Source: Straminergon stramineum
Taxonomy: Eukaryota > Streptophyta > Bryopsida > Hypnales > Calliergonaceae
DNA: 64,000 nt
Reading direction: 5' to 3'
NCBI GenBank assembly: GCA_963920665.1
Contig: OY987264.1
Span: 24,904,906-24,968,905 of the forward strand
Shown here one piece after another: positions 47,843 through 61,451 of the stretch. The notes below the pieces were generated by a model, which was given only the letters and a program-made list of their open reading frames with translations, did not search any database and was not told the DNA's origin. The position numbers and the translations under genes are program-made. Positions within the stretch are counted from its first letter, which is position 1. Each line of letters opens with the position of its first letter.

Positions 47843-50800
47843 AAGCTCCTGTAACTCAGCAATTCTCGAAAAAATGAATTTTCCAGCAGCGCAACCCTAA
47901 TTCGGCATCAACTCCATGATCACACCTCTCCGACTAAATTTCACAAGGACAAGGATGTACAGTAGTGATGAAGCGTGCGCTTGTATGTAGAAACAGCGGC
48001 TGGGAGTCTGCGGCAAATTTGGAAAACTTCACAGTACACGGAATGATCGTCCGGCGAGCACGCCAGCACAGACGGAGTGCAGCAGCGAATTGGACAAGAA
48101 GGGTTCCCTGCCACACGACTGGGCGGATGGAGAGGATGAATGAATATACGCCTTTTCGTTCAAATCTAGAGTACAGTAGCTCTGAACTACTCAGTCTCAT
48201 CTTCTGGTGGGACGCGTTGGAAGTTGATTTTATGAAAGGAAGTGGATGAAAAGGACGGGAAGGATGGATGAATTATTTTCTGAAAGAGGATATGCAGCAA
48301 ATATATTCTTCCAGTTTGTTGCTGATGGATTACAATGGAAGCACCCATAATTGTCAATATAAGCAATTCAGCATAGTTGGAGGCACCTTTTGCTAGAGAC
48401 AATACTTTTAGAGTATTAGCAATTGAAAATCACGAATTTATAAAAAAGAATATAATATCTAAGTCTGACATATATTTTTTATTAGTTTTCAAAGTGGCAA
48501 CTTCCTAGACCATTGAAATTGTCACATAGGTGGATGTGAAATCAAAACCTTATAATTTCAGCAGTCAACAAATCGGTAGTAAGTAAGGAGGCACTTTCAT
48601 AAAAGCCTAGGGGCATATCAAGGGAACTCTATTATGCATGAATGAGAACAAGGATGCTTTTGGATGTTTCTACCCATAGATTCTAAGAAAACTCCACATA
48701 AAATGGTCCAAATAAACATTTGATGATTCTTTTTTTAATTTTTAACCCATAAGAACACAAGCATACACTTCATTGGGTGTGTTATGAATGTTTTCAACAG
48801 CTTACTAGAGGATGAACTACATCCAAGTGTGTTGAAAAGCAAATTTTGTTTATCCTTTAATGATGTGACTAGCTTGGTCACTCAAAGCTTTATGGTTGTT
48901 GTGCAAGGTTTTGAATCAATTCAAATAGGGATGGGACAAAAAGAAAAACTGAAATTTAAGATTTTATGTCTATATTTTTTTCAAGTCATTATATGTATGG
49001 TCAAAAAAGCTCCAAATCTATATTCCCCTTCCTATCATGTTTTTTTTAATAGTAAATTGTCTAATTTTTTTTGGGACTTGTTTAGAGTCAAAAGAGGATT
49101 CAAGATTCTTTTTCCATACCTATTTCAAATAAATCATGAAATGAATTAAAAACAATACTAATAAGTGCACCCAAAGTTGACTGTAGTTTTTCATATTCAA
49201 AGACTCACATTTTAGACAAGAATCTATGTGTAGCAGTTTTATAGAGGAGTTACAATTAGATGCAATTACTCCACTCTTAGAACCCTTTGTAGCCTGGACT
49301 TGGGGAGGGTAGTGAGTAGTTGGAGTAGCAACATACATGCGAACAAATGATAGGGTATGTTAAAAGAATGGGGGCTAAAAATTATAAATGGATTTAGAGT
49401 AATATAGGGTATGAAAATGGCATTGGACATCTTTAATGTATTATAGGGTATGGAATAATAGGTCCCATTAGAAAATTATGTAATGATAGCATGTGGGGAA
49501 AAAAATTTAAAAATAATTCATACCCCCTATAAAATACTGGTTGTTTGCACCTATATCCTTATTTTTTTTTAACACATAGACCCCCTCGAGAGCCTAGGAA
49601 TTTGTAGAGTGCCATCTAGAAAGTAAGGTAACATCTACAAAGTTTTTGTACAAACTTAAAACCACAAAATCCATCAATTTATTGAATATAGATAATAATT
49701 TTTTAGCAAGTGAGTCATCATTACATTCCTCAAAACATCAACTTTCTAGATCAAAAAAATCTTCTTCATATCATCTTGCTAATTTGAACTAGGAGGTAGA
49801 ATGTATAAAGATCACCATACAATATAGTGAGAAGGGATTACCTAACTTTCTAGATGGCATTGTACAAGTGAACTAACCTTTCAAAGACCAATTCCAAATC
49901 CATTGAGTCAAAATTCATTTATGAGCTTAATTTAGCCTTTCATATGATTTCTATCTTCTAAATTTTTTTTAAATCTATAAAACTATGTATTATCTATTAG
50001 AGAACAAAATCACATCAAATAGCCATCACCAAATTGAATTATAGCATTCATATAATTAATTGATAAATTTATTTTTCTTTTTATAGATGAAAAAAACATT
50101 TTTTTCTATAGATGTTAGTATTTTCAGAATTTTGGATCAAGAAATAATATTTTCGATTATCAAAGTTTAATTTAACAAAAGAATTATATCAATTATTTCA
50201 ATTATAATATATATTAGAAGAATTTGCAATTTTTTCCAAAATTTAAAGTGAAAAGTTGAATCATTATTTCATAATTGAATTTATTAAAAAAATATGAATA
50301 AAAAACAAACAATGTTTTGTAGTTTGGACATGGAGTTTGTAATTGCAATAATTCTTTAACCCCTTAAAGAGAAGAGGGTTGTTGTCCAACTTCCTTGAAT
50401 TGTGAAGATGTAATATAGAATGCAACTTAGAATAATAATCTAATGTTGTCTTTCAAACAAAAGTTGTAAAATAAGATCCATAGAGCATATCTATATGATT
50501 AGATCATTTGCTCCAATATTCAATATTTTTCAATGAAATTGAAACCAAAATTTGAAATCACTTCTAAATTGGTTGTAAATTCAATGATTGCAACTTTTAC
50601 AAAATTAATTTCCTCTAACTTCAAATTTTAATCCCAATTATGGTGATTTTTTGAGTTTTTTAATTTTATAAAGATAATTAAGTCGTTTCTAAGGGTCATT
50701 TTTTGAGCTAAAAAAGATAGTTTATGAGGTCAAATATATTTATGCCCCTTAACATGTATAGAATATTTACGTAGAAAATTTCTGAAAATCAATATTGTTC

Positions 50801-51052
50801 AAATGTGAAAAAACTAGGATATGAATCTTCAAACATTTTGATGGATGAAAAGAAATTCTATGTGTTTGGGACATGTTTAAGTGAATATGTTGTTCTAAAC
50901 AATTGAATATCTAGTTCTTTAAAGGTTGAAATTTTGGATTTCTAACAAAATTTTAAATGGAATCAAGACAAAATTTGGTTAGGCTTCATTTTCTTAGTTT
51001 GAATCAAGTATCAAAAAAAGAAATTTGAAACTTACAATTACATTTGATTTCC
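47843..51052. other. Upstream of the LCAT-like gene, then AT-rich DNA
   Basis: 47.9-48.4 kb is GC-richer and may hold the promoter. 48.4-51.0 kb is strongly AT-rich with no recognised gene. TTAACCCCTTAAAG at 50358-50371 is a possible isolated TTAA-element end. Confidence 0.4.
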
Positions 51053-52039
51053 CCCCTAAAGTCCCAAGGCCATTTTTCTATCAAAAAACATTCAAATCTG
51101 CTATTTATATTGCATTAATCCAAGGAAACAGAAAAAAATAATTTTTAAGAAATCCAACTGTAGAATCTTGTAATTCCATTGCCTTTTTATCAAGCTTGAA
51201 CTTACAAATTGAAAGATATAAGCATTCAAAGTTGGAAAACAAGTTTTTTTGAACTCTACCCTTTAATTTCAAATGATTTTGACCGTCATTTGTGGAAAAT
51301 ATTTACACTACGGACTTTGAATTTAAAAAAATTCGTACTCTATATTTTGTTAGGCATATCTCCACCAATTTTCATGCCAAAATAAGAATTGGAACACATG
51401 CCAAAAAATCTTGCAATAGCATGATGTAGTGAAAGATGACAATACACTAGTCTTTTTTTTGAGCTAGTTTTCCACCAGATACTATTGTAAAAATGTAATC
51501 TAAATGGTGGATCTAAGGATTCAGTCATCCTTGACAACCTCCCCAAAAAAATTTGGAAAAGAAATAAAATCTCTAATTCTTATGAAACTTAGAAGGTGTA
51601 TTAGAATAATAAAGAGATCATAAGAATTGGGCACCCTCAAAGGAAGGATCCCTGTGTGTTCCCATTATGTTCCCATCAAGTTCCAAATATTAGGAACGTT
51701 GAGCTTCGAACTTCACCACTTCCATCACAAATGGTGGTTGAACTTCATGGGTTGTCCTAAGCACCATGTTGCCTACTAGTTTGTCACCTATTTTGCCCCC
51801 TATGCTACCATAGCTAAAAGTCAATGAATTTCAACTTACCCACCCACCTCCATTTTCCAAAAAAATACATATAACTTTCAAATGATAAGTTTGATTCATG
51901 AAAAAACTATATGCACGTGAAGCTCTACCAAATGTGCATATTTAAAAAAGGTTTTAAAAAATCATGATAAATTTTGACAAATTAGGAGCCTACCTGAAAT
52001 CACATTTTGGCCCTTGTAGGGACAATGGGACTTTAGGGG
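51053..52039. mobile_element. TTAA-type non-coding element, about 987 bp, left target site lost
   Basis: The left end CCCCTAAAGTCCCAAGG and the reverse complement of the right end, CCCCTAAAGTCCCATTG, give a 14-bp perfect terminal inverted repeat. TTAA is present on the right (52040-52043), but the left flank reads TTCC, so that target site is mutated or the end has slipped. No convincing coding. Confidence 0.7.
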
Positions 52040-52043
52040 TTAA

Positions 52044-53484
52044 TGAACATTCAATTTTAGGATGCAAGGACCACCAATATAGGATGACATTAGAGGAGAT
52101 TTGGGGAAATAAGGAACTATTTCGACCCTATTCTCCATGTTGTTCCCGCAACAATGAGGGCACGACTGATAGTAGTTAGCCATCATAAATACTATTTTTT
52201 TTTCAAAAATTTGGTCATGAAATTCAAAAAAAATTCAAAAAAAAAATCAAAATTTCAAATTCAAAAATTGATGTGGATGTCACTCGACCATATCAGCACT
52301 ACTACAATGGCGAAGTTTGGCAAGTTCTCCACTACCGAGAACTCGCAATCTTCTATTTGGTCCAAATCTCATCTAATGCTTTCTTCTATCCTAGCTACAA
52401 TTATTTTCTTTACAAAGCAGGTTTATATCATATACCCTCCATCATCTTGAATACATTAGAAGGGATTCGAGGCCACAAGAAGGCCATTTCAAGCCTATTC
52501 CCTTGGTAGTGAACCAAAGTTTGCTAGTCAAAATATAGAATATTAAAAAATATTAAAAAAATATTAAATCATTAAATTAAAAAAAATATTAAATAAGGAA
52601 TTAAAGAATAATATTTGATGTGGCAGTCTCCTGACTACGTCAAATAGCTGATTTGGTAGAGTTCTCAGGTTCCCCACAATCAAGAACAATTGGGAACTCG
52701 CAACCTTGTTGAGGCAAGAAAAAACATCTAATGACCTTATAATTTGACTACATTTTATAGAAGTCAAACCTTCTTTCAATGTTAAATATACCATATATTT
52801 GCTTAATTGTATCTTAGGGGAATCCTACAATATATTGTGTACTATTTGAAATCTTCAAGTGGCTATTCTAAACTAGATATGTCACTTTTCACAACTTCTA
52901 GGTAGTAACCCTTGTAAAAAAATTTAGTACCTTGTAGAGGCTTCAAATTTTCCTTAAAAAAACTTCAAAATGTAGTGATAGTGTATATTGAAAGCTAGAT
53001 TCATGAAGAAAACCTCAATCTTGCCAACACAAGCCTTGGAGCATTGTTGATAAGCTTTGTAATGCATCATTAAGAAATACCTCTTGAATTCAAATTCTTG
53101 TCCTCTTAATTGATGTTTATTGCAAACACCCAAAATAAGGGCAAAATTCTCATAGCACTAAGACATGGACAAATTGGAGGCTAGTCCTTATTTTGTTTCC
53201 AATCCCAATTATTAGTGAGAAAACCAAGCCTCTAGAGGGCTGCCAAGAAGTGACATCCTCAAGGATTTCCATATCACCACTAGCCCTATAGAATCTTACT
53301 AACTATATGTTTGTGAACTTTGTCTGAGTTTAGCAAATGTGAAGTCATAATTTAATAATTAGAGTACATTAGAGGTAGGTTTAATAATCAAGTGCATCGA
53401 AATACATGGTGTTTAATAACCATCCCTACATCGAAGTCTAATTAGTAATCAACTCAAAGTACAAGTTTTTAGAAAAATAAAAAA
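52044..53484. other. AT-rich intergenic with small repeats
   Basis: TATTAAA-rich low complexity at 52540-52610 lies between two loosely similar segments (52265-52360 and 52612-52705, sharing TTGATGTGG and GAACTCGCAA). No gene recognised. Confidence 0.4.
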
Positions 53485-54279
53485 TATCCAAAATAAATTC
53501 AAAAAATTACTATCTACCATCAGGAAATTATATGATGGCCATGTAGAAGACTTACTTCATTGACATATTGTAAGGACTGAGGTTGAATAGGTTGTTTTTA
53601 TAATAAAATCAATTGTCCATCATGAATCCTCAAAGGGTATGGAATAATTCAAAGATGAGAGTTTGACCACTCATTGTCAAAACTTAGGAATTGTACTTAA
53701 AGTAGAATTTCAGACTTCATTTTCATATAGTAAAATAACTTTTTTCAAAAATATTTGACATAAATTAATGTGAAAAATAAAGTTAAATTTCATCTCTAAA
53801 AGTCTATTTGAGATTTAGGGACTCCAATCAAAAGTTAAGGACAATATTGAGATATGATGTTTGAAAATGTCATAAAAAAATGTCCCTTCCAATTTTTATT
53901 TGAATTTTATCCATAACTTTTGATTAAAGTCTATAAATCTCAAGTGGATTTTTAGAGTTGAAATTGATCTTTATTTTCCACATTAATTAATATCAAATAT
54001 TTTTGAGAAATTTATTTTACTATATGAAAATGAAGTTTGAACCCAAGTCCGAAATTCTACTTTAAGTACAATTCCTAAGCTTTGACAATGAGTGGTCAAA
54101 TTTTCAATTATTCCATGTCCTTTGAAGATTCATGATGGACAATTGATTTCATTATAAAAACAACCTATTCAACCTCCATCCTCACAATATGCTAATGAAG
54201 TAAGTCTTTCATTCACATAGTCAGATGTCATAAAATTTCTTGTTGGTAGATGATAATTTCTTGACATTATTTTGGACAT
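53485..54279. mobile_element. Foldback element, about 795 bp, arms of about 390 bp
   Basis: The left half is an imperfect reverse complement of the right half about a centre near 53882, with almost no spacer. Paired landmarks: ATCCAAAATAA (53487) with its complement near 54270; ATCTACCATCAGGAAAT (53512) with ATTTCTTGTTGGTAGAT (54236); AATTGTCCATCATGAATC (53611) with GATTCATGATGGACAATT (about 54128); CAATCAAAAGTTA (53825) with TAACTTTTGATTA (about 53925). No ORF. The type is undetermined. Confidence 0.85.
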
Positions 54280-57200
54280 TTGTTTTCAACAATTTGGTTA
54301 GGGTGCAAGGTGCATTAGAATACAAGGTGTTTAATAATTAATTCTAATCCTAAGGTCCAAGGTGTTTAATAATTATGATTAAGGTGCATCAAAGTTAAAA
54401 TACACCTCCAAGGCTCTAAAGCTCCAATACTCAAATTTTGAGCCATCCCATACATTGACAATTATTTGAGCATATTCGAACATGAAGTGAACAACAATAA
54501 GAAAAAATCATTGGAAGTGCAAAATAAAATGTAATTTTTAGTATCCTTTGAGGGCTTTCTAGCAACCTTCTTGAGAGTCCATTTTTTCTATAGTCAATTT
54601 GTTTTCTAAAAAGTGCACTTGGCAATAGTGATTTGATTTAAAGGACATTGCTAAAGATTTTTTGTGTGTATAAAAAAGAAAAAAAAATCTTGGGAATTTT
54701 TTCACACTTCTTCATGCCTATTTTTATCTCTTGAAGAAATTTCAAATTAATTGGATGGTTAATAATTATAAAATGTTTTATTTATTATTTATTACAAAAC
54801 TAATAGGGATTTTTCATGTCATTAGAAGATTTTTCTAATTTAATAGAAAATTTGCATCAAAACTCAATCATGATTTAGAAGTCTAAACTAAGCTCAAAAA
54901 GGAAGTTTGACCATTAATATAACCATAGGTCTTCTAGGATTTAAGTATAAAACTCTCCTTGGCTTCTTTCTTTGAAGGTTGTAATTTTTCACTCTTTAGC
55001 ACATTGTGTGGACCATCCCATTTGTCCAACTAAAAGAAATAAAGAAAAGGTGCTATGGAGGTTGGGATGTGTGAAGTGCATAAATTATTTAATGCATCTC
55101 ACACATATTAATTAATCCATTCAAATGTATACATACATATGTACCCTTAAGTCACTTAAACAAGTAGTTGCAATGGTATGACGGTATCTTATTTGAGGAG
55201 TAGGGTTTTGGTCATTTATTTCCTTCAATGTATCAAATGCACTTGAGGTGTGAGACCCTCAGACAATTCTTACCATTGTATTTCCTTTGTGAATATAACA
55301 CGACTTTTCAATGTCGGTGGTGTTTCGTCTTAAGTGCAACCCAACCCAAAATCGTTTTGTTTATCTGTTCCTGGATGTACTGCACAAAGAAACCATTGTT
55401 GTCTGAAAAAGCAATTATTCTGATCTTCAGGAACAGTTCTACCATGAGTTCAATCACTCAAAATTCTATTTCCATCACTAGCCAATCCTTCGTTTGATAT
55501 ATATGGTGTCTATCAAACTTGCTCTAGCTAGCTAGTTTTCATGCTAGTCTCAAACATTCAATAAATTGAGATCGGTTCTGCGGCACTTGATCATGAAAAT
55601 TGCCGCAACCTGTAGGATCAAGCCACGTAGTTGGTCATCAATTAATTCCGGCACCTGGCTATGGCGAATTGAAAGGACTAGCTAGCTAGCATACACTGGA
55701 CAGCAATCACCTCTCAAAGCGGTTCTAGAACATGCAGCTTCATTAACAGGCATTACTTCTGCGTTAGAATCATGATCGTATAGAAGGTGAAACTAGTTTA
55801 ATACATGGGTTCCAACCTCATTCCAGGGCGTGCAACTGATCGAGCAGACATTTGCACAAGAACCATCATATATAAATTGAATAGTACAGTTTAAGGCATT
55901 CCAACCTCATCTTGGAGCAGTCAAAGATCTCACGATCCAGCCCTTTCAGTTGGTCCTGCACAGGTGGCAGCTCACTCATGTGGTACGCGCAGGCTAGCTC
56001 GAGTGCATGCAGGAGTTAGAAGAATACAAACCAAATTAGAATCATGATGGCAACATAGAGCTAGACTGAGAGCCACTCAGAGTGTGAGAACTCGCAATCA
56101 TGGCGGTACGTTCAGCTTCAGTTGCTTTGTAATTGAATTGGCAGTGGCTGATCGACTGCCATATATCCTTGAAGTTAAGAGATCAATCTTCAGCTACCAA
56201 TTCAAATGGTCGAATATGCTCGCAGGCTACGCAGCGACAGTATAATAGCAGTCTGTCGCTCTCAGCAACACCCCTCGCTTAGCTTTCATGATTTCCAGGA
56301 AGCTGCATGTGATTGCCAGATGAGTTGAGTTAAAGAATTTGTTTCATTCCCTTCTGGTAGTAAGTAGCACTCAAGTAAGGTGGACTGGTCAAACGTTTCG
56401 ATTTGGACTAGAGACCAATGCAAGGAGTGCGTGGAGAGTGAGTGATGAGCTGCCTGGCCGGAGGAGCATGTCATCGGGCATAACTGGTCTGCTCATACAG
56501 TATATGACACAGTTTCAGGATTGTGACTGATAGCTAGCTAGCTTGCTTGCCTTCTGTGGATTAAACAGATGAATGTGAAATTGAAATTATAGACTTAGAC
56601 TGAATTTGATAACGAGTACCCCTCAGACAGTCTTCTCTTGGATCGGCAACCAGTTACATAAATACGTACTGAAAATTGATGAAATGAGTGCTCATGAGCT
56701 TTGTGAGGACCTTGGTACGTTTTCTCATAATTTGGGCTTGACTTCCTCTGAAGGTGGACGATACTATTTCTAGCTCTCACAGTCAGTAAATGATTGCTCA
56801 CGAGAGTATGAGGGTCATCGGAAAACACTTGCAGTTTCTAATTAGAGATAACGCTGACGTACAATTTGTAGACAATCTTACAATTTATGTTTTGTGAATC
56901 GTCAGAGTTGAGAACTCTATTCTAACTCGAGACTATTTTTGAAATGTATCGTTTGCCAGGTATTCATTTTGTCCCACAATATGTGCCAATCTTGAAGATT
57001 TGGTAGTAAGTCCTCATCGTTTCGCATAGGTATATCATATCCTGAACCTTTAGTGTGTCAGACGAAGGAGACAAATTATGAATATGAAGGCCATATAATT
57101 TATCGCTCCGGCAATCACAAATTCACAAGACAATTCAATTCTATGACAGGAGAACGATGTGGTTATGTTTGAGAACTTGGACGAATCTACGCTGTTTAAT

Positions 57201-58817
57201 TTCGAGGCTGAATATATTCATTAAAGAGAGGCGTATTTACAGGCATTGATCGAGTAGCTGAATCTTCGGCCCCCGGCATGGAGAGTGATTAATCAAGTTG
57301 CTAATGAGAAGCGAAAAGCCGAAAACGTACGTACATTCATTCACGGCCTCATCATCGATCCTCACTACCCCACAATGATCATAGATCGATTAAAGAATTT
57401 GAACTAACTAATGCACCAAACCACTATCTCCACATGCAACAGCAGACTGGAAATTGGACTACATTATTCAAACAGTTGTCACCCAATCAAAGTACTAAAT
57501 AAATTTTACAACAGACGTACATGATTGGCATACCACGCAAGTTATTTCATTTCTCGGAAGATATATGGACCCTGGTTCTGCTCTGAGGAAATTTCCTGAA
57601 GGTATCAGGCACTCATTGCAATCTGATCGATGAAGATGCAATTTCATCAAGCTCAGAATTCTTTTGCATGTTAATCTGGTCAGGAAAGTTTGCGAATGAT
57701 GTATTTCGGCATTACGTAGTGCCAGAGAAGCTATTATCCGGCAATTGTTGCAATATATTGTTAAATTTCAAGTGCACAGAGAGACATATAGTTTAAACTT
57801 TAAACTAGATCTGAGGTTCCATACATACATGTGAATGGCTATGAAAGCTACTTTCTAGAGAAATTATATAGCCATTGCAACGAATATGACGATCAAAGCC
57901 ACAGTAGTATCAAAAACCAAATCAATACGAAACCCTCCAAGTACAGAATCAGTACAGGAAACGGCTTATTAAATTGATGACAAATAAACCTTGGCTACAA
58001 AGTTTCTTGCAGTCTGTTGCCCTTGATATTGAAACTTCTTCAAAATAGATGGGTACAGACTTACCATCTTCTGGGCTCATGCTCATATACAGTATATTGC
58101 TCTCTACTCAGTCCGCTCCGTTGAAAGTTGGCTTCGGAATATTCTCAGACTACATTTCTAATTTAACCCATCTGGCTGCAATTCAAGATCAAAGAAGTCG
58201 AACCTACCGGGGATCGGATTATCCCTGGGTCCGCAATGGATGACAATTAGCATGACAATCAATCGATCACCACGTACTGATATCCTGATTCTTAGATCGA
58301 TACACGATAGTGCACACCTGAGACGTATTAAGCACCACGTATTAATTGATATAAAACGTAGCTTTCATCTCAGCTTTTTAAGCACACTCATTACCAATAA
58401 GTATATAAACACTTAGGATTGATAATAAATATATAGTGTAATTAAAATTGATGTCAGTATAATCAACATATACCTTGTTCGAGTGGTCGGGACCTCATGA
58501 ACGCAAAATGTACAGTATTGCCTGGCCATCGCTCTAAACTCAGAGTCTAACAAAGTGAATTTAACTAGCGTCTGAACGTGTAATCAAAGCTCTGGCGAAC
58601 TACCACCGTCGGTACCACTAGCTAGCTGATCGATCGAAGTCAGTTGATTAAACTCTAAACCTGTAAATCATGATTTCGACATCTTGCATGTATCATGCAT
58701 GATGTCGAGAGTGAGCTAGTCTCCAATGTAGAGATGGTTGAGCTGCACCTGAAGGCAAACTCAGAGTACGTAAGCTATCTTACAAACTATTCCGTCGTGC
58801 GTCCTGCATGCAATATA
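54280..58817. other. Intergenic, AT-rich then apparently low-copy
   Basis: GGTGTTTAATAATTA-like words recur at 54.3-54.4 kb and 53.35-53.42 kb, just outside the foldback. From about 55.5 kb the composition becomes more balanced and TAGCTAGC words are frequent. The 3' UTR of the SCARECROW-like gene should begin just below 58818. No other gene recognised. Confidence 0.4.
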
Positions 58818-61451
58818 TCAATCGCAAGTCCATGCCGAAGCAGTAAACAAACACAAATCCTTCCACCCGAGCTTCAGCGTTCCGCGGTGCTCCACCAGCG
58901 TGTAGCCCTCACAAGGATACAACCCCAACAGCAGCGCCGCCTGGTGTGCCGCTTTCCCACTCAACGAAACCGGCTTGAATCCCGCATTGCAAAGCTCATC
59001 ACGCCAATACTCGAACTTCCTCTCGCCTGTGCGCGCTGGACCACCCACTGCCAAGATGTTCTTGATCTCACAGGACAAGAGTTGCTGCTCAACCATGTGA
59101 CGCTCAGGACTGTCTCCCGGGTAGCTGGCGCCCAGGGAATCGAACAAGGCCGAGTAGTAGTGGAGAGCTTCGACAAAGCGGCTTAGAAATGTCCCGCCGT
59201 GACGAAGGTCTTGCTCAACAACGGTGATGATCGTCGGAGAAAGCTTTAGGATCAAGCTGAGCGTGTCGGGGTCGGAGCCCGTGACGTCGTAGAGCGAGTG
59301 GTGCATCCAGTGCACGGCCACTGCGTCGGTGTACTCGTGTTTCAAAGTGGCGAGGTCGACGTTGCCGATCTTCTCCGCGACGGCGGTGAATTCGAATGGA
59401 ATGCGCAGACTGGCTGCGAAGTCGATCAGTCGCTTCCCCGTCGCTTCGAGAGTTTCTACTGACGTTCCGAGTCCCGTGATGTGCACGTGGGGAGGCCCGC
59501 CGGGGCGCTTGGCGAGGATGTGGAACAGTCCCGGCCATTGCAAGCCGTGCATGATGTCGATGTCGATAATGTGCACATGGCTCATGCCCTCGAAGGCTTC
59601 GGTGATGGCTTGGTTCGCCGTGAAGTGCGAGAATTTCACGAAAGGGCAGATCTCGTTGAAGACCTGGATGGCGGAGACGAAGCTCTGGGTGCTGACGAGC
59701 TGCTTCCCGGGGAGCGGGGAGCAAATCCCGAGACAGGAAGTCACGAGACGGGAAGACATGCCTTCGGCGAAATATGCCACCACACGTTGGACGGAGGTGC
59801 CATAAGGAGTGGCCAGTTCGCTTAGCTGGGGGAGGATTGTGTTCGCCTCGTCGTAGTTGTCAGCCGAAACAGCCTCCGCGCATTGGAGAAGAAGCGCCAG
59901 CAGCTGCAATCCTTCTTCGTCACTGGCAGTGTTCGAGGCCTCGACGGGTTGCGGGGGGGCTCTCCGAGTTTGCAATTGGGGCACCATGGAGGGCGAATCG
60001 GGGTAACGAGAATTTGGGAAATTGTGCGCCTGTATGCCGAATTCGTGAGGGAAGCTGCTAGTGCCCGGTTTCGCTGCGTCCTTAGAGGAGTCATGGCGGT
60101 ACTGCGACTGCTGCGGAGGAATTAGCGCTTGCTGGCTGTAATGCTGCAGCTGCGGTTGGTGATGCGGGACCGTCATTTTGGGTGACTCGCGGTGGAGAGC
60201 GAATTGATCGGCAGCGTGCAAATGGCGGAGATTGCGTTCATCCGCGGGCTCCAGTGACAGCTGCAGATTGTCGATGTTCTGCGATCTCGCGAACAGAAGT
60301 TCCTCCCGTGATGGAGGCGAACCCGCCTGAGTCCCGAACGACGTCCGTGGCGACTCGACGTTACGCGACTTCAAGTTCCCCCACTGGTCTAGCTCCCCTT
60401 CTACGTCCTCGTCGCATTTCTCGCGCGCGCGCTTCCCCGACCGTGACGGCCCTGCAGGAGGCGGAAAATTAGTGTGTCCCCGCCCCGCCGCGCCAAAGAG
60501 CGAATGAAACCTCGATCCGATGACGCGCTCCATCTGCACATTGCACGGCGCGAGCACCTCCGAGAGGTTCGTGAACAACTGCTCGATGGGCACCCCGGGC
60601 ATCGCTTCCATCATCTCCGTGATCATCACGTCTACCCACTGGGACACCGTGTCCTCGTCCATCGTGGCGAATTGATCCTTGTGCGCCCCGTAGCTGAAAT
60701 TGAACCCGGGCTGCATGAGATTCTCGACGTACTGCTGCGGCATCGGATGCGACGGCTGCTCCTCGATCTTCCCCCAACTACTCCTGCCCCCCGGCGTCAC
60801 TGCCCCAGTCACCGCGTTCATCAGAGGCGGTGCATTGTGGTACAACTGGTGAAACTGCCCACTCGGGAAGAAGCTGCTGCTGGCTTGCAATTGCACAGGA
60901 AGAGCCCCAGGGAAATTGGTAGACAACCCAGTGTTATCTGGGAACCCAACCTCAGAGCCAGGAAACGGTGCAGGGTTCACCACCCATTCGGAGGAGCTCG
61001 TCGGGAAGGAGCCACTGGAAGAGGCCGGCGTCATGTACGTGGACCAGGAAGCAATTGGCGTGGGCGGAAGGGCGTGGGAGTTCCACTTCGAACCCACCGT
61101 GAAGTCGAGCTCCAGTAAGTTGCTACTAGTACTATTCCCACCATGATCGGCGGGGTGGCGAAGCTCCTGCAGGCCTCTTCGGTTGATGTCATGTTGGTGA
61201 GCAGTAGTACTCTCACGACCACCTGCTTCGGAGCAGCTGTGGCAAGGATTACTGGGGCGATGATGATTGTCCGTCATCCGGGACGACTCTCCCCCACCCG
61301 TGCTGCTTCGGTAACCAGGTAAATCAACATAATGGGTGCAGCTGGTGCCGACAGCGCCCGGGACCGGCGTGGACGACGGGCCGAGTCGCTCTCTGGGATT
61401 CGGACACACTAGCGCCATACTCGCGGTTTGAAGAGTGCCGAATTCATTCAC
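58818..61451 (-). CDS. GRAS-family transcriptional regulator, SCARECROW type, 877 aa
   Basis: A nuclear regulator of the SCARECROW clade, which in vascular plants partners SHORT-ROOT to control asymmetric division and endodermis identity. The ORF runs unbroken from ATG at 61451 to TGA at 58818. Residues 272-320 ([10 protein letters not shown].. [11 protein letters not shown]) match the SCR-specific helix before the GRAS domain. A basic KRAREK at 340-345 may be a nuclear signal, and 430-451 is Gln-rich. The GRAS domain fills 512-877: LHRI with [16 protein letters not shown] at 626-630, the second leucine-rich region, the PFYRE region with [12 protein letters not shown], and SAW at 872-874. It is longer than Arabidopsis SCR because of the N-terminus. 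Coding DNA is GC-rich. No lesion was seen. Confidence 0.95.
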   Translation of the reverse strand: MNEFGTLQTASMALVCPNPRERLGPSSTPVPGAVGTSCTHYVDLPGYRSSTGGGESSRMTDNHHRPSNPCHSCSEAGGRESTTAHQHDINRRGLQELRHPADHGGNSTSSNLLELDFTVGSKWNSHALPPTPIASWSTYMTPASSSGSFPTSSSEWVVNPAPFPGSEVGFPDNTGLSTNFPGALPVQLQASSSFFPSGQFHQLYHNAPPLMNAVTGAVTPGGRSSWGKIEEQPSHPMPQQYVENLMQPGFNFSYGAHKDQFATMDEDTVSQWVDVMITEMMEAMPGVPIEQLFTNLSEVLAPCNVQMERVIGSRFHSLFGAAGRGHTNFPPPAGPSRSGKRAREKCDEDVEGELDQWGNLKSRNVESPRTSFGTQAGSPPSREELLFARSQNIDNLQLSLEPADERNLRHLHAADQFALHRESPKMTVPHHQPQLQHYSQQALIPPQQSQYRHDSSKDAAKPGTSSFPHEFGIQAHNFPNSRYPDSPSMVPQLQTRRAPPQPVEASNTASDEEGLQLLALLLQCAEAVSADNYDEANTILPQLSELATPYGTSVQRVVAYFAEGMSSRLVTSCLGICSPLPGKQLVSTQSFVSAIQVFNEICPFVKFSHFTANQAITEAFEGMSHVHIIDIDIMHGLQWPGLFHILAKRPGGPPHVHITGLGTSVETLEATGKRLIDFAASLRIPFEFTAVAEKIGNVDLATLKHEYTDAVAVHWMHHSLYDVTGSDPDTLSLILKLSPTIITVVEQDLRHGGTFLSRFVEALHYYSALFDSLGASYPGDSPERHMVEQQLLSCEIKNILAVGGPARTGERKFEYWRDELCNAGFKPVSLSGKAAHQAALLLGLYPCEGYTLVEHRGTLKLGWKDLCLFTASAWTCD

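Noticed and set aside
15625..52043. Interstitial telomere repeats (CCCTAAA/TTTAGGG)
   Set aside because: Only single units occur, always at element ends next to TTAA; no tandem runs.
58695..61222. Other-frame ORFs across the SCARECROW-like gene
   Set aside because: Shadow frames of the GRAS coding sequence.
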